NCBI GenBank assembly: GCA_000719695.1
Contig: JOHN01000008.1
Location: forward strand, 62,001 to 126,000
Source: Streptomyces sp. NRRL F-6131
GTDB taxonomy: Bacteria; Actinomycetota; Actinomycetes; Streptomycetales; Streptomycetaceae
Length of the DNA stretch: 64,000 nt
Direction of reading: 5' to 3'
Of this stretch, positions 52,632-61,774 are shown one piece after another; the first letter of the stretch is position 1; each line of letters starts with the position of its first letter. Both the position numbers and the translations under genes were made by a program. The notes under the pieces are model-generated. The model saw nothing but the letters and a program-made list of their open reading frames with translations. It ran no database searches and was not told the DNA's origin.

Positions 52632-54479
52632 TCAGGGGGCGTACAGCTCCTCGATGTCCGTCGCGTAGTACTCGACGATCGCCGTCCGCCGCAGCTTCAG
52701 CGAGGGCGTCACGAGTCCCTGCTCCACCCCGAACTCCCGCGGCAGCAGTCGGAAGGCGCGGATCGACTCGGCCCGCGAGACGGCGGTGTTGGCCGCCGCG
52801 ACCGCCCGCTGGACCTCCGCGTGCAGGTCCTCGTCGGTGAGCACCGCCCACGGGTCCGCCTGTCCGCGCCCGCGCCGCTTGAGCCAGTGCGCCAGCGCGG
52901 CCGGGTCGAGCGTGATCAGCGCGGCCACGTACGGACGGTCGTCGCCGACCACCAGGCACTGCGAGACCAGCGGGTGGGACTCCACCCGGACCTCCAGCGC
53001 GGCGGGCGCGAGGTTCTTGCCGCTGCTGGTGACGATGACGTCCTTCTTGCGGCCGGTGATGGTCAGGTAGCCGTCCTCGTCCAGGCTGCCGAGGTCTCCG
53101 GTGCCGAACCAGCCCTCGAAGAGCGATTCGGCGGTGCAGCGAGGGTGGTTGAGGTAGCCGCCGAAGACGCCGGGGCCGCGCACCCACACCTCGCCGTCGT
53201 CGGCGATCGCCACGGTCGTGCCGGGCACCGGCCGCCCGACCGTGCCGATCTTCGACCGTCCGGGCGGGTTGCCGGTGATCGCGGCCGAGGTCTCGGTGAG
53301 CCCGTAGCCCTCGTACAGCTGGAAGCCGATCCCGGCGAAGAAGAGGCCGAGTTCGCGGTCGAGCGTCGAGCCGCCGCACATCAGCGTTCGGACCCGGCCG
53401 CCGAAGACGGCCCGCAGCCGCTGGTAGACCGTGCGTTCGTAGGCGAGGTGGCGCAGTCGCAGCGCGGTGCCTGGGCCCGGTCCCCGGCCGAAGGCGCGCT
53501 GTTCGCGGGCGGCGGCCCAGTCGACGGCCACCTGCCGGGCCTGTTCGAGGAGTTCCCCGCGCCCGGCCTCCTCGGCCGCGCGCCGGGCCTGCTGGAACAC
53601 CTTGTCCAGGACGTAGGGGACGACGAGCAGGAAGGTCGGGCGCAGGGCGGCGAGCGCGGGCAGCAGCGCGTCGGTGGACACCTCGGAGACGTGGCCGAGC
53701 CGGAAGCCGCCGCGCAACGAGGCGATCTGCACCATCCGCCCGTAGACGTGCGCCAGCGGAAGGAAGAGGACCGTGCACGGCTGGTGGCCGCCGGTGTCGC
53801 GGATCGCGTCCCCCCAGCCGTCGAGCTGCGAGTCGGCCGCGGCGGCCAGCGCGCCGTGGGTGATCAGGCAGCCCTTGGGGCGGCCGGTGGTGCCGGAGGT
53901 GTAGACGACGGTGGCGATGGTGTCGGCGGTGACGCCGAGCCGTTGCCGGTGGACGAGGGAGTCCGGCACCCCGCGGCCGTCCTCGACGATCGCCGCGACG
54001 CAGTCCCGGTCCAGCTGCCAGATGCCGGTCAGGTCGGGTAACGCGTCGCAGACCGCGCCGACGGTCATCGCGTGGTCCTCGTCCTCGACCAGGCAGGCCA
54101 CCGCCTGGGTCTCGGCGAGGATCCAGCGGACCTGCTCGGCGGCCGCCGTGGGGTAGACGGGGACGGAGATGGCGCCGATCGACCAGAGCGCGTAGTCGAA
54201 CAGCGTCCACTCGTAGCGGGTGCGGGACATCAGCGCGACCCGGTCGCCGTAGCGCACGCCCCGGGTGAGGAGGCCCTTGGCGAGGGCGAGCACCTCGTCG
54301 CGGAAGTCGGCGGCGGTGACGTCCTGCCACGCGTCCCCGTCGGCGGAGCAGCGGGTGCGGTCGGCGCGGCGGGTCAGCTGGACCAGGCCGGGGGAGCGTT
54401 CCGCGGTGTCGTAGAGCGAGTCGGCCAGCCCGCCGGCGGCCGGACCGCCGGCCGGGGCGGGGGTGGTGAACTCGCGCAC
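52632..54479 (-). CDS. Long-chain fatty acyl-CoA synthetase (AMP-forming, FadD15 type)
   Basis: Predicted 615-aa adenylating enzyme that activates fatty acids to acyl-CoA. The P-loop YTSGTTGRPKGC is near residue 195, LYEGYGLTETSA near residue 395, GWFGTGDLG near 460 and the hinge/lysine motif TGRKKDVIVTSSGKNLAP near 475. GTG 54479 has GGGGGG just upstream. It is divergent from the conservon across a 522-base gap. Confidence 0.95.
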   Translation of the reverse strand: MREFTTPAPAGGPAAGGLADSLYDTAERSPGLVQLTRRADRTRCSADGDAWQDVTAADFRDEVLALAKGLLTRGVRYGDRVALMSRTRYEWTLFDYALWSIGAISVPVYPTAAAEQVRWILAETQAVACLVEDEDHAMTVGAVCDALPDLTGIWQLDRDCVAAIVEDGRGVPDSLVHRQRLGVTADTIATVVYTSGTTGRPKGCLITHGALAAAADSQLDGWGDAIRDTGGHQPCTVLFLPLAHVYGRMVQIASLRGGFRLGHVSEVSTDALLPALAALRPTFLLVVPYVLDKVFQQARRAAEEAGRGELLEQARQVAVDWAAAREQRAFGRGPGPGTALRLRHLAYERTVYQRLRAVFGGRVRTLMCGGSTLDRELGLFFAGIGFQLYEGYGLTETSAAITGNPPGRSKIGTVGRPVPGTTVAIADDGEVWVRGPGVFGGYLNHPRCTAESLFEGWFGTGDLGSLDEDGYLTITGRKKDVIVTSSGKNLAPAALEVRVESHPLVSQCLVVGDDRPYVAALITLDPAALAHWLKRRGRGQADPWAVLTDEDLHAEVQRAVAAANTAVSRAESIRAFRLLPREFGVEQGLVTPSLKLRRTAIVEYYATDIEELYAP

Positions 54480-55001
54480 GATCCCCCCGATCCGTCCTGC
54501 AGGTGCAGCGAAACTATCGGATTGCTTGCCGACTGCCCAGGGTTGTGACCGTGACGCGACGAGATCGGCACCGACCCGTGCGGAAAGTGTCGTGGAGTCG
54601 TCACGAGCGTCGTACGGCTGTGCGGAACCGGTGATTGCGGCGGCGATCCGGACACGATCCGGTCCGGTGCGACGAGAGGGTGGGTTCGACCCTCGAACGA
54701 GTGGTCAGGGCGTAGTAGAGTCTCGCAGACCCACGGCCGGGGCCCCCGGCCGAACCACGGAACCGCCCTCGGCCGGCACTTGGTCCGTACCAAGTCGACA
54801 CCGCGTCGACCCCGTACCAAGCCGACCCGTTACCGAGCCGACCCCGTACCAAGCCCCCGACCCGTACCGAGCCGACTCCGTCCGTGCCGTCCCGGCCAAG
54901 CCCGAACCCGGCCACCCCCGAACCCGGCCGCCCCTGCAACCTCTGCAACCCGGCCCCCCCCGCACCCCGTCCGCGCCTGGCACTTCCCGACCGAGGACTC
55001 C
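54480..55001. promoter_or_regulatory. Divergent control region between the acyl-CoA synthetase and the conservon
   Basis: A 522-base gap without a convincing gene. It holds a 7-bp inverted repeat ACTTGGT/ACCAAGT at 54778-54795, right at the start of the 54785-54876 tandem repeat, and a TAGAGT-like -10 near 54716. GGA at 54994-54996 is part of the ribosome site AGGA for the conservon's first gene. Confidence 0.5.
54785..54876. repeat. CCGTACCAAGCCGAC-type tandem repeat, five imperfect units
   Basis: Units start at 54785, 54812, 54827, 54844 and 54862, with changes such as AAG/GAG and TCG/CCG. It lies in the leader of the conservon, about 130 bases before its first gene. The first unit overlaps a 7-bp inverted repeat (54778-54795). 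Confidence 0.7.
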
Positions 55002-58000
55002 ATGCGTCTGCGCAGCAGCTCGATCCGCGCGAAGATCATCGCGCTGCTCCTGGTGCCCATCGTGGCCCTCACCGCCCTCTGGGCGTACGCGACGCTCGCC
55101 ACCACCGGCGATGTCTGGAGCCGCCTGGACGTCAGCCGGACGTACAAGGAGTTCGGCACCCCCGTCGACCAGTACGCGCACGACCTGCAGAGCGAGCGCC
55201 GGGCCGCCGTCCGGCGGCTCGCCGACCCGGCCTCGCGCGCCGCCCGGGACGCCTTCGAGCAGGCCCGCGCCGCCACCGACCACGACCTGGCCGTGCTGCA
55301 GCAGAAGAAGGACACCGAGGGCGGCCGGCTCGACGAGGCCCAGCGCGGCCGCTACCTGCAGATCCTCGCCGCCGCCGACCAGCTCGCGCCGCTGCGCTCC
55401 CAGATCGGCCGGGCCGCGCTCAACTGGGAGTTCGCGCTCGGCCAGTACACCGACCTGATCAAGCCCACCTTCGGCTTCCGGTCGGCCTTCGTCGCCCGCC
55501 AGAGCGGACAACTCCCGCGGCAGGGCACGATCCTGATCGAGCTGGTGCGCGCCCGCGAGTACCTCGCCCAGGAGGACGCGGCGATGGAGGGGCTGCGCAG
55601 CGCGCCCGGCCGGCCGACCTCCGAGCAGTACCAGGTCGCGCTGGACGCCCTGCACAACCAGCAGGCGCTGTTCACCGTCTACATCGCCGAGCTGGACCCG
55701 GTCGACCAGGCCGACTACATCGCCCTGCGCGGCGGCGAGGCCTGGGCCGCGCTCGCCCGGGCCGAGGCGGACTTCGTCGGCGCGGGCGGCCCCGAGCGGG
55801 TGGTGCAGGCGATCAACGGCGACGCCTGGCGGGAGACCGCCGACCGCGCCCTCGACGACCTCGCGGCGATCAACGCCCGGCTGGCCGGCACCATCGACGA
55901 CCGCGACCACGCGTACGCGATCGGACTGCTCTGGCGCGGCGGCATCGCCGGTGTGATCGGCCTGGTCGCCGTGGTGCTCTCGGTCCTCATCTCCTACCGG
56001 ATCGGGCGCGGCCTGGTCCGTCAGCTGATCGGCCTGCGCAACGCCGCCAACGAGCTGGCCGGCACCCGGCTGCCCTCGGTCATGCTCCGGCTGCGCAAGG
56101 GCGAGTCGGTGGACGTCGCCGCCGAGGCCCCCGAGCTGGACTTCGGCCACGCCGAGATCGGCCAGGTCGGCCGCGCGATCAACGCCGTGCAGCGGGCCGC
56201 CGTCGAGGCCGCCGTCGAACAGGCCGAACTGCGGCGCGGCGTCTCGGCCGTCTTCGTCAACCTGGCCCGCCGCAGCCAGGTGCTGCTGCACCGCCAGCTG
56301 ACCCTGCTCGACACCATGGAACGACGCACCGAGGACCCGACGGAGCTCGAGGACCTCTTCAAGGTCGACCACCTCACCACCCGCATGCGCCGCCACGCGG
56401 AGGGCCTGATCATCCTCGCCGGCGGCTCGCCCGGCCGGGCCTGGCGCAAGCCGGTGCGGATGGTGGACGTGGTCCGCGCGGCGGTCGGCGAGGTCGAGGA
56501 CTACGCCCGGGTCATCGTCCGGCCGTTCCCCGGCACCGGGCTGCTCGGCAGCGCGGTCGCGGACGTCACCCACCTGATCGCCGAACTGGTCGAGAACGCC
56601 GCGGTGTTCTCCCCGCCCAGCACCCAGGTCACCGTCCAGGGCGAGGTGGTGGCGCACGGCTTCGCGCTGGAGATCGACGACCGCGGGCTCGGACTGAGCG
56701 AGCAGGCGCTCGCCGACATCAACGAACGCCTCGCGGTGGAGCAGGAGTTCGACCTCGCCGACACCGACCGGCTGGGCCTGTTCGTGGTCAGCCGGCTGGC
56801 CCGGCGGCACGGCATCCGGGTGCACCTGCGGCCCTCCCCGTACGGGGGGACGACAGCCGTGGTGCTCATCCCGCGCGAGCTGCTGGCAGAGGCGCCGGAC
56901 GGGCTCCCGGAGCCTCCCGCGGCCGGGGGTGCGGCATCGGGCGCGGACGCGGCCGGGGCACGGCGGGCCGCCGCGGGGCGGCGCGCGCAGCGCGACCTCG
57001 TCGCGGTGCCCGCGCTCGACGAGGACGGTCCGCACGTCGACTCCCGTGGCGAGAGCGGTCCGGGCGGCGCCGGGGGCACGCTCAAGGGCGTGAACGGGGC
57101 CGGCGGTCGCCACCGGATCAGCGGCGGGCCGCGACCCTCGGCGCCCGAACCGGCCCGGACGCCGGGCGGCCTGCCGCGCCGGTCCCGCGGCAACGGCGGG
57201 CCGGTGCTGGTCACGGCTTCCGCCGACGACGCGGGAGGCCCCGGCACCGGACGGCACCGCCGTGCGGAGGCGGCGGAAGCGGCGCGGGCAGCCGGGACGG
57301 CCACGGCGGCGGTCGTGGACGCGGCCTGGAACGCAGCCGGGGACGCGGTCGCGGGAACGTCCGACGGTCGGGCGGTGCGCGACGCCGCGCCCTCGCCGGA
57401 GGCCGCGTCCGCCGGCGGTGCCGCGACCACGCGGCCGACGGCGCCGGGAGCGCCGGGAACGTCGGGCGCACCGGTGACGGCGAACGCGCTGCCGCGCCGG
57501 GTCCGGCAGGCGAGCCTCGCCCCGCAGTTGCGCGAGCGTGCGGCGGAGAGCGCCGGCCGGTCCGGCGCTGCCCACGGCGACGGTGCGGGCGAGCCGGTGC
57601 GCGAGCGTTCGCCCGAGGAGGCCCGGGCCGCCTTCAGTTCGTTCCAGCGCGGCTTCACCCGGGGTCGGGGTGCCGCCGTCGTCCCGCCGGCGAAGCCCGC
57701 GGCGACATCCGCGGCGAAGTCCGGTCCGAGGTCCGGACCCGCGTCCGGACCGGCGTCCGCGCCCGGTCAGCAGTCGTCGCCGGACCCGGAGCGCCGTGCG
57801 CTCGCCCCGGCACCCGCGCCGGCGGCCCTGACCGGCCCCTCCGGGGGCGAACCGGCACCGCTGGCCCGCCGCGCGCCCGTCCCGCCGCCGATCAGGTTCG
57901 TCCGGCCCCCGCACCTCGTGGCGGAACCGGGTGCACCCCTCGGTCCGTTGTCCGACGGGCCGTCCGAAGGCACCGTGTCACCCGCAGGACCCGTAACACC

Positions 58001-58100
58001 CGCTCCACCTGCTTCACCAGAACGACCCGTACGACCCGTACGACCGGTACCACTCGTACGACCCGCACCACCCGCTCCAGCGGAAGGAACAGATTCATGA
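55002..58100 (+). CDS. cvnA: Conservon sensor-kinase-like protein CvnA
   Basis: Predicted 1032-aa membrane protein. One helix near residues 10-30 and a second near 310-335 flank an extracellular nitrate/nitrite-sensor-like domain (helical, with ERRAAVRRLADPAS). A HAMP-like segment follows, and a histidine-kinase ATPase has IAELVENAAVFSPP (N box, near 530), DDRGLGLS (G1) and RLGLFVVSRLARRHG. The last 400 residues are disordered, Pro/Ala-rich. The ATG at 55002 has AGGA 6 bases upstream. It starts the cvnABCD operon. Confidence 0.94.
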   Translation: MRLRSSSIRAKIIALLLVPIVALTALWAYATLATTGDVWSRLDVSRTYKEFGTPVDQYAHDLQSERRAAVRRLADPASRAARDAFEQARAATDHDLAVLQQKKDTEGGRLDEAQRGRYLQILAAADQLAPLRSQIGRAALNWEFALGQYTDLIKPTFGFRSAFVARQSGQLPRQGTILIELVRAREYLAQEDAAMEGLRSAPGRPTSEQYQVALDALHNQQALFTVYIAELDPVDQADYIALRGGEAWAALARAEADFVGAGGPERVVQAINGDAWRETADRALDDLAAINARLAGTIDDRDHAYAIGLLWRGGIAGVIGLVAVVLSVLISYRIGRGLVRQLIGLRNAANELAGTRLPSVMLRLRKGESVDVAAEAPELDFGHAEIGQVGRAINAVQRAAVEAAVEQAELRRGVSAVFVNLARRSQVLLHRQLTLLDTMERRTEDPTELEDLFKVDHLTTRMRRHAEGLIILAGGSPGRAWRKPVRMVDVVRAAVGEVEDYARVIVRPFPGTGLLGSAVADVTHLIAELVENAAVFSPPSTQVTVQGEVVAHGFALEIDDRGLGLSEQALADINERLAVEQEFDLADTDRLGLFVVSRLARRHGIRVHLRPSPYGGTTAVVLIPRELLAEAPDGLPEPPAAGGAASGADAAGARRAAAGRRAQRDLVAVPALDEDGPHVDSRGESGPGGAGGTLKGVNGAGGRHRISGGPRPSAPEPARTPGGLPRRSRGNGGPVLVTASADDAGGPGTGRHRRAEAAEAARAAGTATAAVVDAAWNAAGDAVAGTSDGRAVRDAAPSPEAASAGGAATTRPTAPGAPGTSGAPVTANALPRRVRQASLAPQLRERAAESAGRSGAAHGDGAGEPVRERSPEEARAAFSSFQRGFTRGRGAAVVPPAKPAATSAAKSGPRSGPASGPASAPGQQSSPDPERRALAPAPAPAALTGPSGGEPAPLARRAPVPPPIRFVRPPHLVAEPGAPLGPLSDGPSEGTVSPAGPVTPAPPASPERPVRPVRPVPLVRPAPPAPAEGTDS

Positions 58101-58516
58101 CCACTTCGACGCAGTCGGCCGGAGACCTCAACTGGCTCCTGGACGACCTGGTGGGACGCGTGGCCGCCCTGCGGCACGCGGTGATCCTCTCCAGCGACGG
58201 CCTGGCCACCGGCGCCTCCCGCGACCTCGACCGGGAGGACGCCGAGCACCTGGCCGCCGTCGCGGCCGGCTTCCACAGCCTGGCGAAGGGCGCCGGCGGA
58301 CACTTCAAGGTCGGCGGCGTGCGCCAGACCATGGTCGAGCTGGACGAGGCCTTCCTCTTCATCACCGCGGCCGGGGACGGCAGCTGCCTGGCGGTGCTGA
58401 GCGAGGCCGAGGCCGACATCGGCCAGATCGCCTACGAGATGGCCCTGCTGGTCAAGCGGGTCGGCGAGCACCTGGCCGCCGAACCGCGCGCCGACGTGGC
58501 CCCGCCGGGGAGATGA
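58097..58516 (+). CDS. cvnB: Conservon roadblock/LC7 protein CvnB
   Basis: Predicted 139-aa cytoplasmic protein of the roadblock/LC7 (MglB-like) fold: DLNWLLDDLVGRVAALRHAV and the central ILSSDGLATGASRDL and MVELDEAFLFITAAGDGSCLAVL strands match. MglB-like proteins act on small GTPases such as CvnD. The ATG at 58097 overlaps the CvnA stop (ATGA) and has AAGGAA 8 bases upstream. Confidence 0.95.
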   Translation: MTTSTQSAGDLNWLLDDLVGRVAALRHAVILSSDGLATGASRDLDREDAEHLAAVAAGFHSLAKGAGGHFKVGGVRQTMVELDEAFLFITAAGDGSCLAVLSEAEADIGQIAYEMALLVKRVGEHLAAEPRADVAPPGR

Positions 58517-59139
58517 GCGGTCCGATGGCGGACGAGGAGCCGACACCGTTGCCGCGCGACCCGGGGACGGAGGAGCGCGAGCCGGGCGGCGGTGAGCCCG
58601 ACGGTCGTGAGCCCGCCGGTCGTGAGGCCGACGGGCTCGAACCGGGCGGTCGCGGGCCGGAGCGCCGTGGGCCCGACGGTCCTGCGGCCGAGGGCGGCCG
58701 GGACGGGGAGGACGGGGAGGACCCCGAACTCGACCTGTTCCGGCCGCGGACCCCGGTCGACGACCGCTGGTTCGACGACGACGCGGGCCCGGTGGTGCGT
58801 CTCTACTCGATGACCCGCGGCCGGGCCAGGCCGGTCGAGGACGGCCTGTTCGACCTGATCTCGCTGATCACCGCCAAGGCCCCCGGGCCGGTCGCGGCGA
58901 CCGTGCCCGCCCATGTGCTCGACCCGGAGCACCAGACCATCCTGGCCTGGTGCCGCCGGGAGCCGATCTCCGTGGCCGAGCTCGGCTCCTACACCGACCT
59001 GCCGGTCAGTGTCGTGCGGGTCCTGCTCGGCGACCTCTACGACGCCGAGCTGATCAGCGTCACCCGACCCGTTCCGCTCGCCGAGCTGCCGGACGAGCGC
59101 CTGCTGCGAGACGTGATCAATGGACTCCGTGCGCTCTGA
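58513..59139 (+). CDS. cvnC: Conservon DUF742 protein CvnC
   Basis: Predicted 208-aa protein. The first 75 residues are a repetitive acidic Gly/Arg/Glu/Pro tail (GREPAGREADGLEPGG). The DUF742 domain covers residues 90-208: VRLYSMTRGRARPVEDGLFD, LDPEHQTILAWC, SVAELGSYTDLPVSVVRVLLGDL and LRDVINGLRAL, a winged-helix-like fold. The ATG at 58513 overlaps the CvnB stop (ATGA). Confidence 0.94.
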   Translation: MSGPMADEEPTPLPRDPGTEEREPGGGEPDGREPAGREADGLEPGGRGPERRGPDGPAAEGGRDGEDGEDPELDLFRPRTPVDDRWFDDDAGPVVRLYSMTRGRARPVEDGLFDLISLITAKAPGPVAATVPAHVLDPEHQTILAWCRREPISVAELGSYTDLPVSVVRVLLGDLYDAELISVTRPVPLAELPDERLLRDVINGLRAL

Positions 59140-59818
59140 CCCCCACGCCCCCGCCGTCGCCCCGGCCCCCGCGCACGACCGCGTCGGCGAGCGGACCGAC
59201 CGGTGGACCGACGAGCGGACCGACGAGCGGTCGGGCGATCCGCGTTGGCGCGGTGGCCCGGCGGTCGCCGTGAAGATCCTGGTCGCGGGCGGCTTCGGGG
59301 CGGGCAAGACCACCCTGGTCGGCTCGGTCAGCGAGATCCGTCCGCTGCGCACCGAGGAGGAGCTCAGCGAACTGGGCCGCCCGGTGGACGACACCGCGGG
59401 CGTGGAGGCCAAGCGCACCACCACGGTCGCCATGGACTTCGGCCGGATCGACCTGCGGCCCGGGCTGGCCCTCTACCTCTTCGGCACACCCGGCCAGGAC
59501 CGGTTCTGGTTCGTCTGGGACGAGCTGGCGCGGGGCGCGCTCGGCGCGGTGGTGCTGGCCGACACCCGGCGACTGGCGGACTGCTTCCCCTCGGTGGACT
59601 TCTTCGAGCAGCGGGGCATCCCCTTCCTGGTCGCGGTGAACTGCTTCGAGGGCAGCGAGCTGTTCTCCCCCGAGGAGGTCAGGGACGCGCTCGACCTGGA
59701 CCCCGACATCCCGGTGCTGCTCTGCGACGCCCGCCGCCGCGAGGACGGCAAGGAGCTGTTGGTGGCGCTGGTCGAGCACGCCGCGGCGCGCCGGGGGACG
59801 CGCCGGCCCGGAGTCTGA
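59120..59818 (+). CDS. cvnD: Conservon small GTPase-like protein CvnD
   Basis: Predicted 232-aa ATP/GTP-binding protein. P-loop GGFGAGKTT is at residues 57-65, the G3 motif GTPGQDRFW is near 125, and VAVNCFEGS takes the place of the NKxD motif. The first 45 residues are a disordered tail (RTDRWTDERTDERSGD). ATG 59120 lies within the last codons of cvnC (20-base overlap). It closes the conservon and acts with CvnB as a GTPase switch. Confidence 0.95.
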   Translation: MDSVRSDPHAPAVAPAPAHDRVGERTDRWTDERTDERSGDPRWRGGPAVAVKILVAGGFGAGKTTLVGSVSEIRPLRTEEELSELGRPVDDTAGVEAKRTTTVAMDFGRIDLRPGLALYLFGTPGQDRFWFVWDELARGALGAVVLADTRRLADCFPSVDFFEQRGIPFLVAVNCFEGSELFSPEEVRDALDLDPDIPVLLCDARRREDGKELLVALVEHAAARRGTRRPGV

Positions 59819-59840
59819 GACCGGAGCCCGCGCAGACGGC

Positions 59841-59883
59841 GGGACCCGGGCGGAGGTACGCGCCGAGGCCCCGCCCGGGCCCC
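59841..59883 (+). terminator. Hairpin terminator after the conservon
   Basis: Arms GGGACCCGGGCGG and CCGCCCGGGCCCC pair at 12 of 13 positions with a 17-base loop, 22 bases past the cvnD stop. It probably ends the cvnABCD transcript. Confidence 0.55.
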
Positions 59884-60143
59884 TGCCGAAGCCGCGACCG
59901 GCCCGGACCTCTGCCCCGGCCACGACAGGTGGCGTCTCATCAGGGTGTTCACATGTCGGACGATCCGCGTCGAGCAGGTTGCCTTGACCGGCTCGGCGTG
60001 GAAGGCTCTGGGGACGGAGGCCGCCCGGCCCGTCGCCGGGATGCCTCGAACGTGCCGCGCACCGGGTGTGCGTCCGGTACGCGCCGAAGCGCGGCACAGG
60101 ACGTGCCGGCGCACCGGGAGACCAGAGGGGGGAGGGCCGTACC
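59884..60143. other. Region of unclear nature before the Cys-rich leader
   Basis: About 260 bases. A 64-codon frame from ATG 59953 to a stop at 60147 exists, but its third positions are often A or T, unlike real genes here, so I do not call it. No operator stands out. AGGGGGGAGGG at 60126-60136 is the ribosome site of the following leader. Confidence 0.35.
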
Positions 60144-60272
60144 GTGATCGTCGAGCAGCGATGTGCCGCAACGGTGTCTGCCCGTGCCTCTGTCGCCATG
60201 CCGGACACCCCGGCGCTGACCGTCCGGCGGTACATCGACCACGCGCTGATCTGCAGCGCCTGTTGTCGCTGA
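60144..60272 (+). CDS. Short Cys-rich leader peptide (putative attenuator)
   Basis: A 42-aa frame starting at GTG 60144, with GGGGGGAGGG 7 bases upstream, and ending ALICSACCR-stop. The last 24 codons (from ATG 60198, MPDTPALTVRRYIDHA) have the strongest coding signature, so that ATG is an alternative start. The VRRYIDHALICSACCR block resembles the short leader peptides that streptomycetes place before sulfur-metabolism genes. Stalling at the Cys codons when cysteine is scarce would change expression of what follows. A second, overlapping frame from ATG 60161 is also Cys-rich (MCRNGVCPCLCR). It does not stop soon after. Confidence 0.5.
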   Translation: MIVEQRCAATVSARASVAMPDTPALTVRRYIDHALICSACCR

Positions 60273-60467
60273 CCACGCCACCCGTCGCCAGCCTCGTCAC
60301 CGTCACCGCCGTTCGCCGCCCCGGGGAGTTCCCGGCCGGTGCGGACCGTCCGGACCACTCGGACCGGTCCGGCGGACGCTGACGGTCCATCGCACCGTCG
60401 ACCCGGCAGTACCGGACAGCCGTCCGGTGGTCCGCCGTCGTCCCTGCCCGCTTCGCGGAGAGCACCA

Positions 60468-60731
60468 GTGAACCTCGCCAGCCCCACCCTCCCCCCGGCC
60501 GTCCCCCGCACCCCCGCCGTCGCCACCCGCGCGGCCCGGGCGCTCGCGGGCGCCGGGACGATGCGGCGCGGTGCGACGTTCACCCGGTCGGACGCCCGTA
60601 CGGATCGCGCCGCGGACGGCAGACGGGGTCGTCACCTCGACCTCGAGCCGTTCTGGCCGTCGCGGCAGCCGCACCTGTTCGACCAGACGTGTCCGGGTTC
60701 GCCCAGCGCGTCCCGGCACTCCCTCCGCTGA
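60468..60731 (+). CDS. Small hypothetical protein upstream of the winged-helix regulator
   Basis: Predicted 87-aa basic protein with strong third-position GC bias. The GTG at 60468 has GGAGA 6 bases upstream. The sequence is Pro/Arg-rich and mostly disordered, with one notable block GRHLDLEPFWPSRQPHLFDQ. No domain is recognised. It lies between a Cys-rich leader and a DNA-binding protein on the same strand and may be part of that unit. Confidence 0.45.
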   Translation: MNLASPTLPPAVPRTPAVATRAARALAGAGTMRRGATFTRSDARTDRAADGRRGRHLDLEPFWPSRQPHLFDQTCPGSPSASRHSLR

Positions 60732-60802
60732 CCTCGGGTCAGTCCACGGCAGCAACGCCCGGTAGACGCGCAGACGACTCCACCCCGTCCGTCACGCGCG
60801 AA

Positions 60803-61741
60803 ATGAGCGGCATCATGTCCTCCACCTCCACCGCCACCCTCCCCCTCCCCGCCGCGACCCCGCACCTGCGCGCGGTCCGCTCCGTCTCCTCGCCCGCCGA
60901 ACGCTGGCACGGCGGGCCCGTCCCGCAGCGATCGGCGACCGGTTCGCCGTCCGGGCCCGCTCAGCAGGGGCCCGCCCAGGCCGGGTTCGGCCAGCCCGTC
61001 GCCGCCCGGGCCGCCGGCGCGGCGATCCCGTCCGTCTCCCCGGTGTCGCCGGCCGCGGCCCCGGTCGTTCCGCCGCTGCCGCCGCAGGCGCTGCTCGCGG
61101 CGCTGCCGGAAGGTGCGGCGGTGGTCGCCGCGCTGCCGCAGGGTTCGCTGCCGCAGGCCCTGCTCGCCCAGTACGGGGCGCAGTTCGGCGGCCCGGCGGG
61201 GCAGCCGATGGTCGGCTACCTGGTGCTGGTCCCGGCCGAGGGCGGCGGCCTCGCCGCGGTGCCGGGCGCCGGGCAGCCGGGCTTTCCGGTCGCGTCGGTG
61301 CCGGCTCCGTCTGCCGGTCCGGCCGCTGTCGGCGTGCCCGCCCCCGGGGTTCCCGGCCAGTCCGTGGTCGGTCCGTCCGTGGTCGGTCCGTCCGTCGTCG
61401 GCGTGTCCGCCGTAGGGGCGAGCGGGGCCGCCGCGCGTCCGGTGCGGCCCGCCGGCCGGGGCATCTCGGTCGACACCGAGCGTCGAAACGCCTACGTGGA
61501 CGGCCAGTTGCTCGACCTGACCTACCTGGAGTTCGAGCTGCTCGCCCATCTGACCGAGCACCCGCAGCGGGTGCACACCCGCGACCACCTGGTCTCCGCC
61601 GTCTGGGGTTACGGCCACGTCGGCGACGGCCGCACGGTGGACGTGCACGTGGCCCGGCTGCGCCGCAAGCTCGGAGTCGCTTACCGGGAAAGCATCGTGA
61701 CGGTCCGTCGGGTCGGCTACAAGTACACCCCGGTGGCCTGA
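60803..61741 (+). CDS. OmpR/PhoB-type winged-helix DNA-binding protein without receiver domain
   Basis: Predicted 312-aa regulator. Residues 1-215 are low-complexity Ala/Pro/Val-rich with repeats such as VVGPSVVGPSVVG. The C-terminal 90 residues are a complete winged helix: RNAYVDGQLLDLTYLEFELL, THTRDHLVSAVWGYG-like recognition region, GDGRTVDVHVARLRRKLG and IVTVRRVGYKYTPV. There is no receiver domain and hence no phosphorylation site. ATG 60803 and ATG 60815 are possible starts. A strong hairpin follows. Its target may include the nearby sulfur genes, which is inference. Confidence 0.85.
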   Translation: MSGIMSSTSTATLPLPAATPHLRAVRSVSSPAERWHGGPVPQRSATGSPSGPAQQGPAQAGFGQPVAARAAGAAIPSVSPVSPAAAPVVPPLPPQALLAALPEGAAVVAALPQGSLPQALLAQYGAQFGGPAGQPMVGYLVLVPAEGGGLAAVPGAGQPGFPVASVPAPSAGPAAVGVPAPGVPGQSVVGPSVVGPSVVGVSAVGASGAAARPVRPAGRGISVDTERRNAYVDGQLLDLTYLEFELLAHLTEHPQRVHTRDHLVSAVWGYGHVGDGRTVDVHVARLRRKLGVAYRESIVTVRRVGYKYTPVA

Positions 61742-61774
61742 GCGCTCACCGCTTCACGTCTCCTCGATCGGCCG

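Noticed and set aside
59953..60147. A 64-codon frame between the conservon and the Cys-rich leader
   Set aside because: About a quarter of its third positions are A or T, unlike genes here, and it has no ribosome site or domain.
60161..60382. A Cys-rich frame MCRNGVCPCLCR extending to 60382
   Set aside because: Beyond the first 12 codons the codon bias is lost and no early stop is present, so it is noted only as overlapping the leader.
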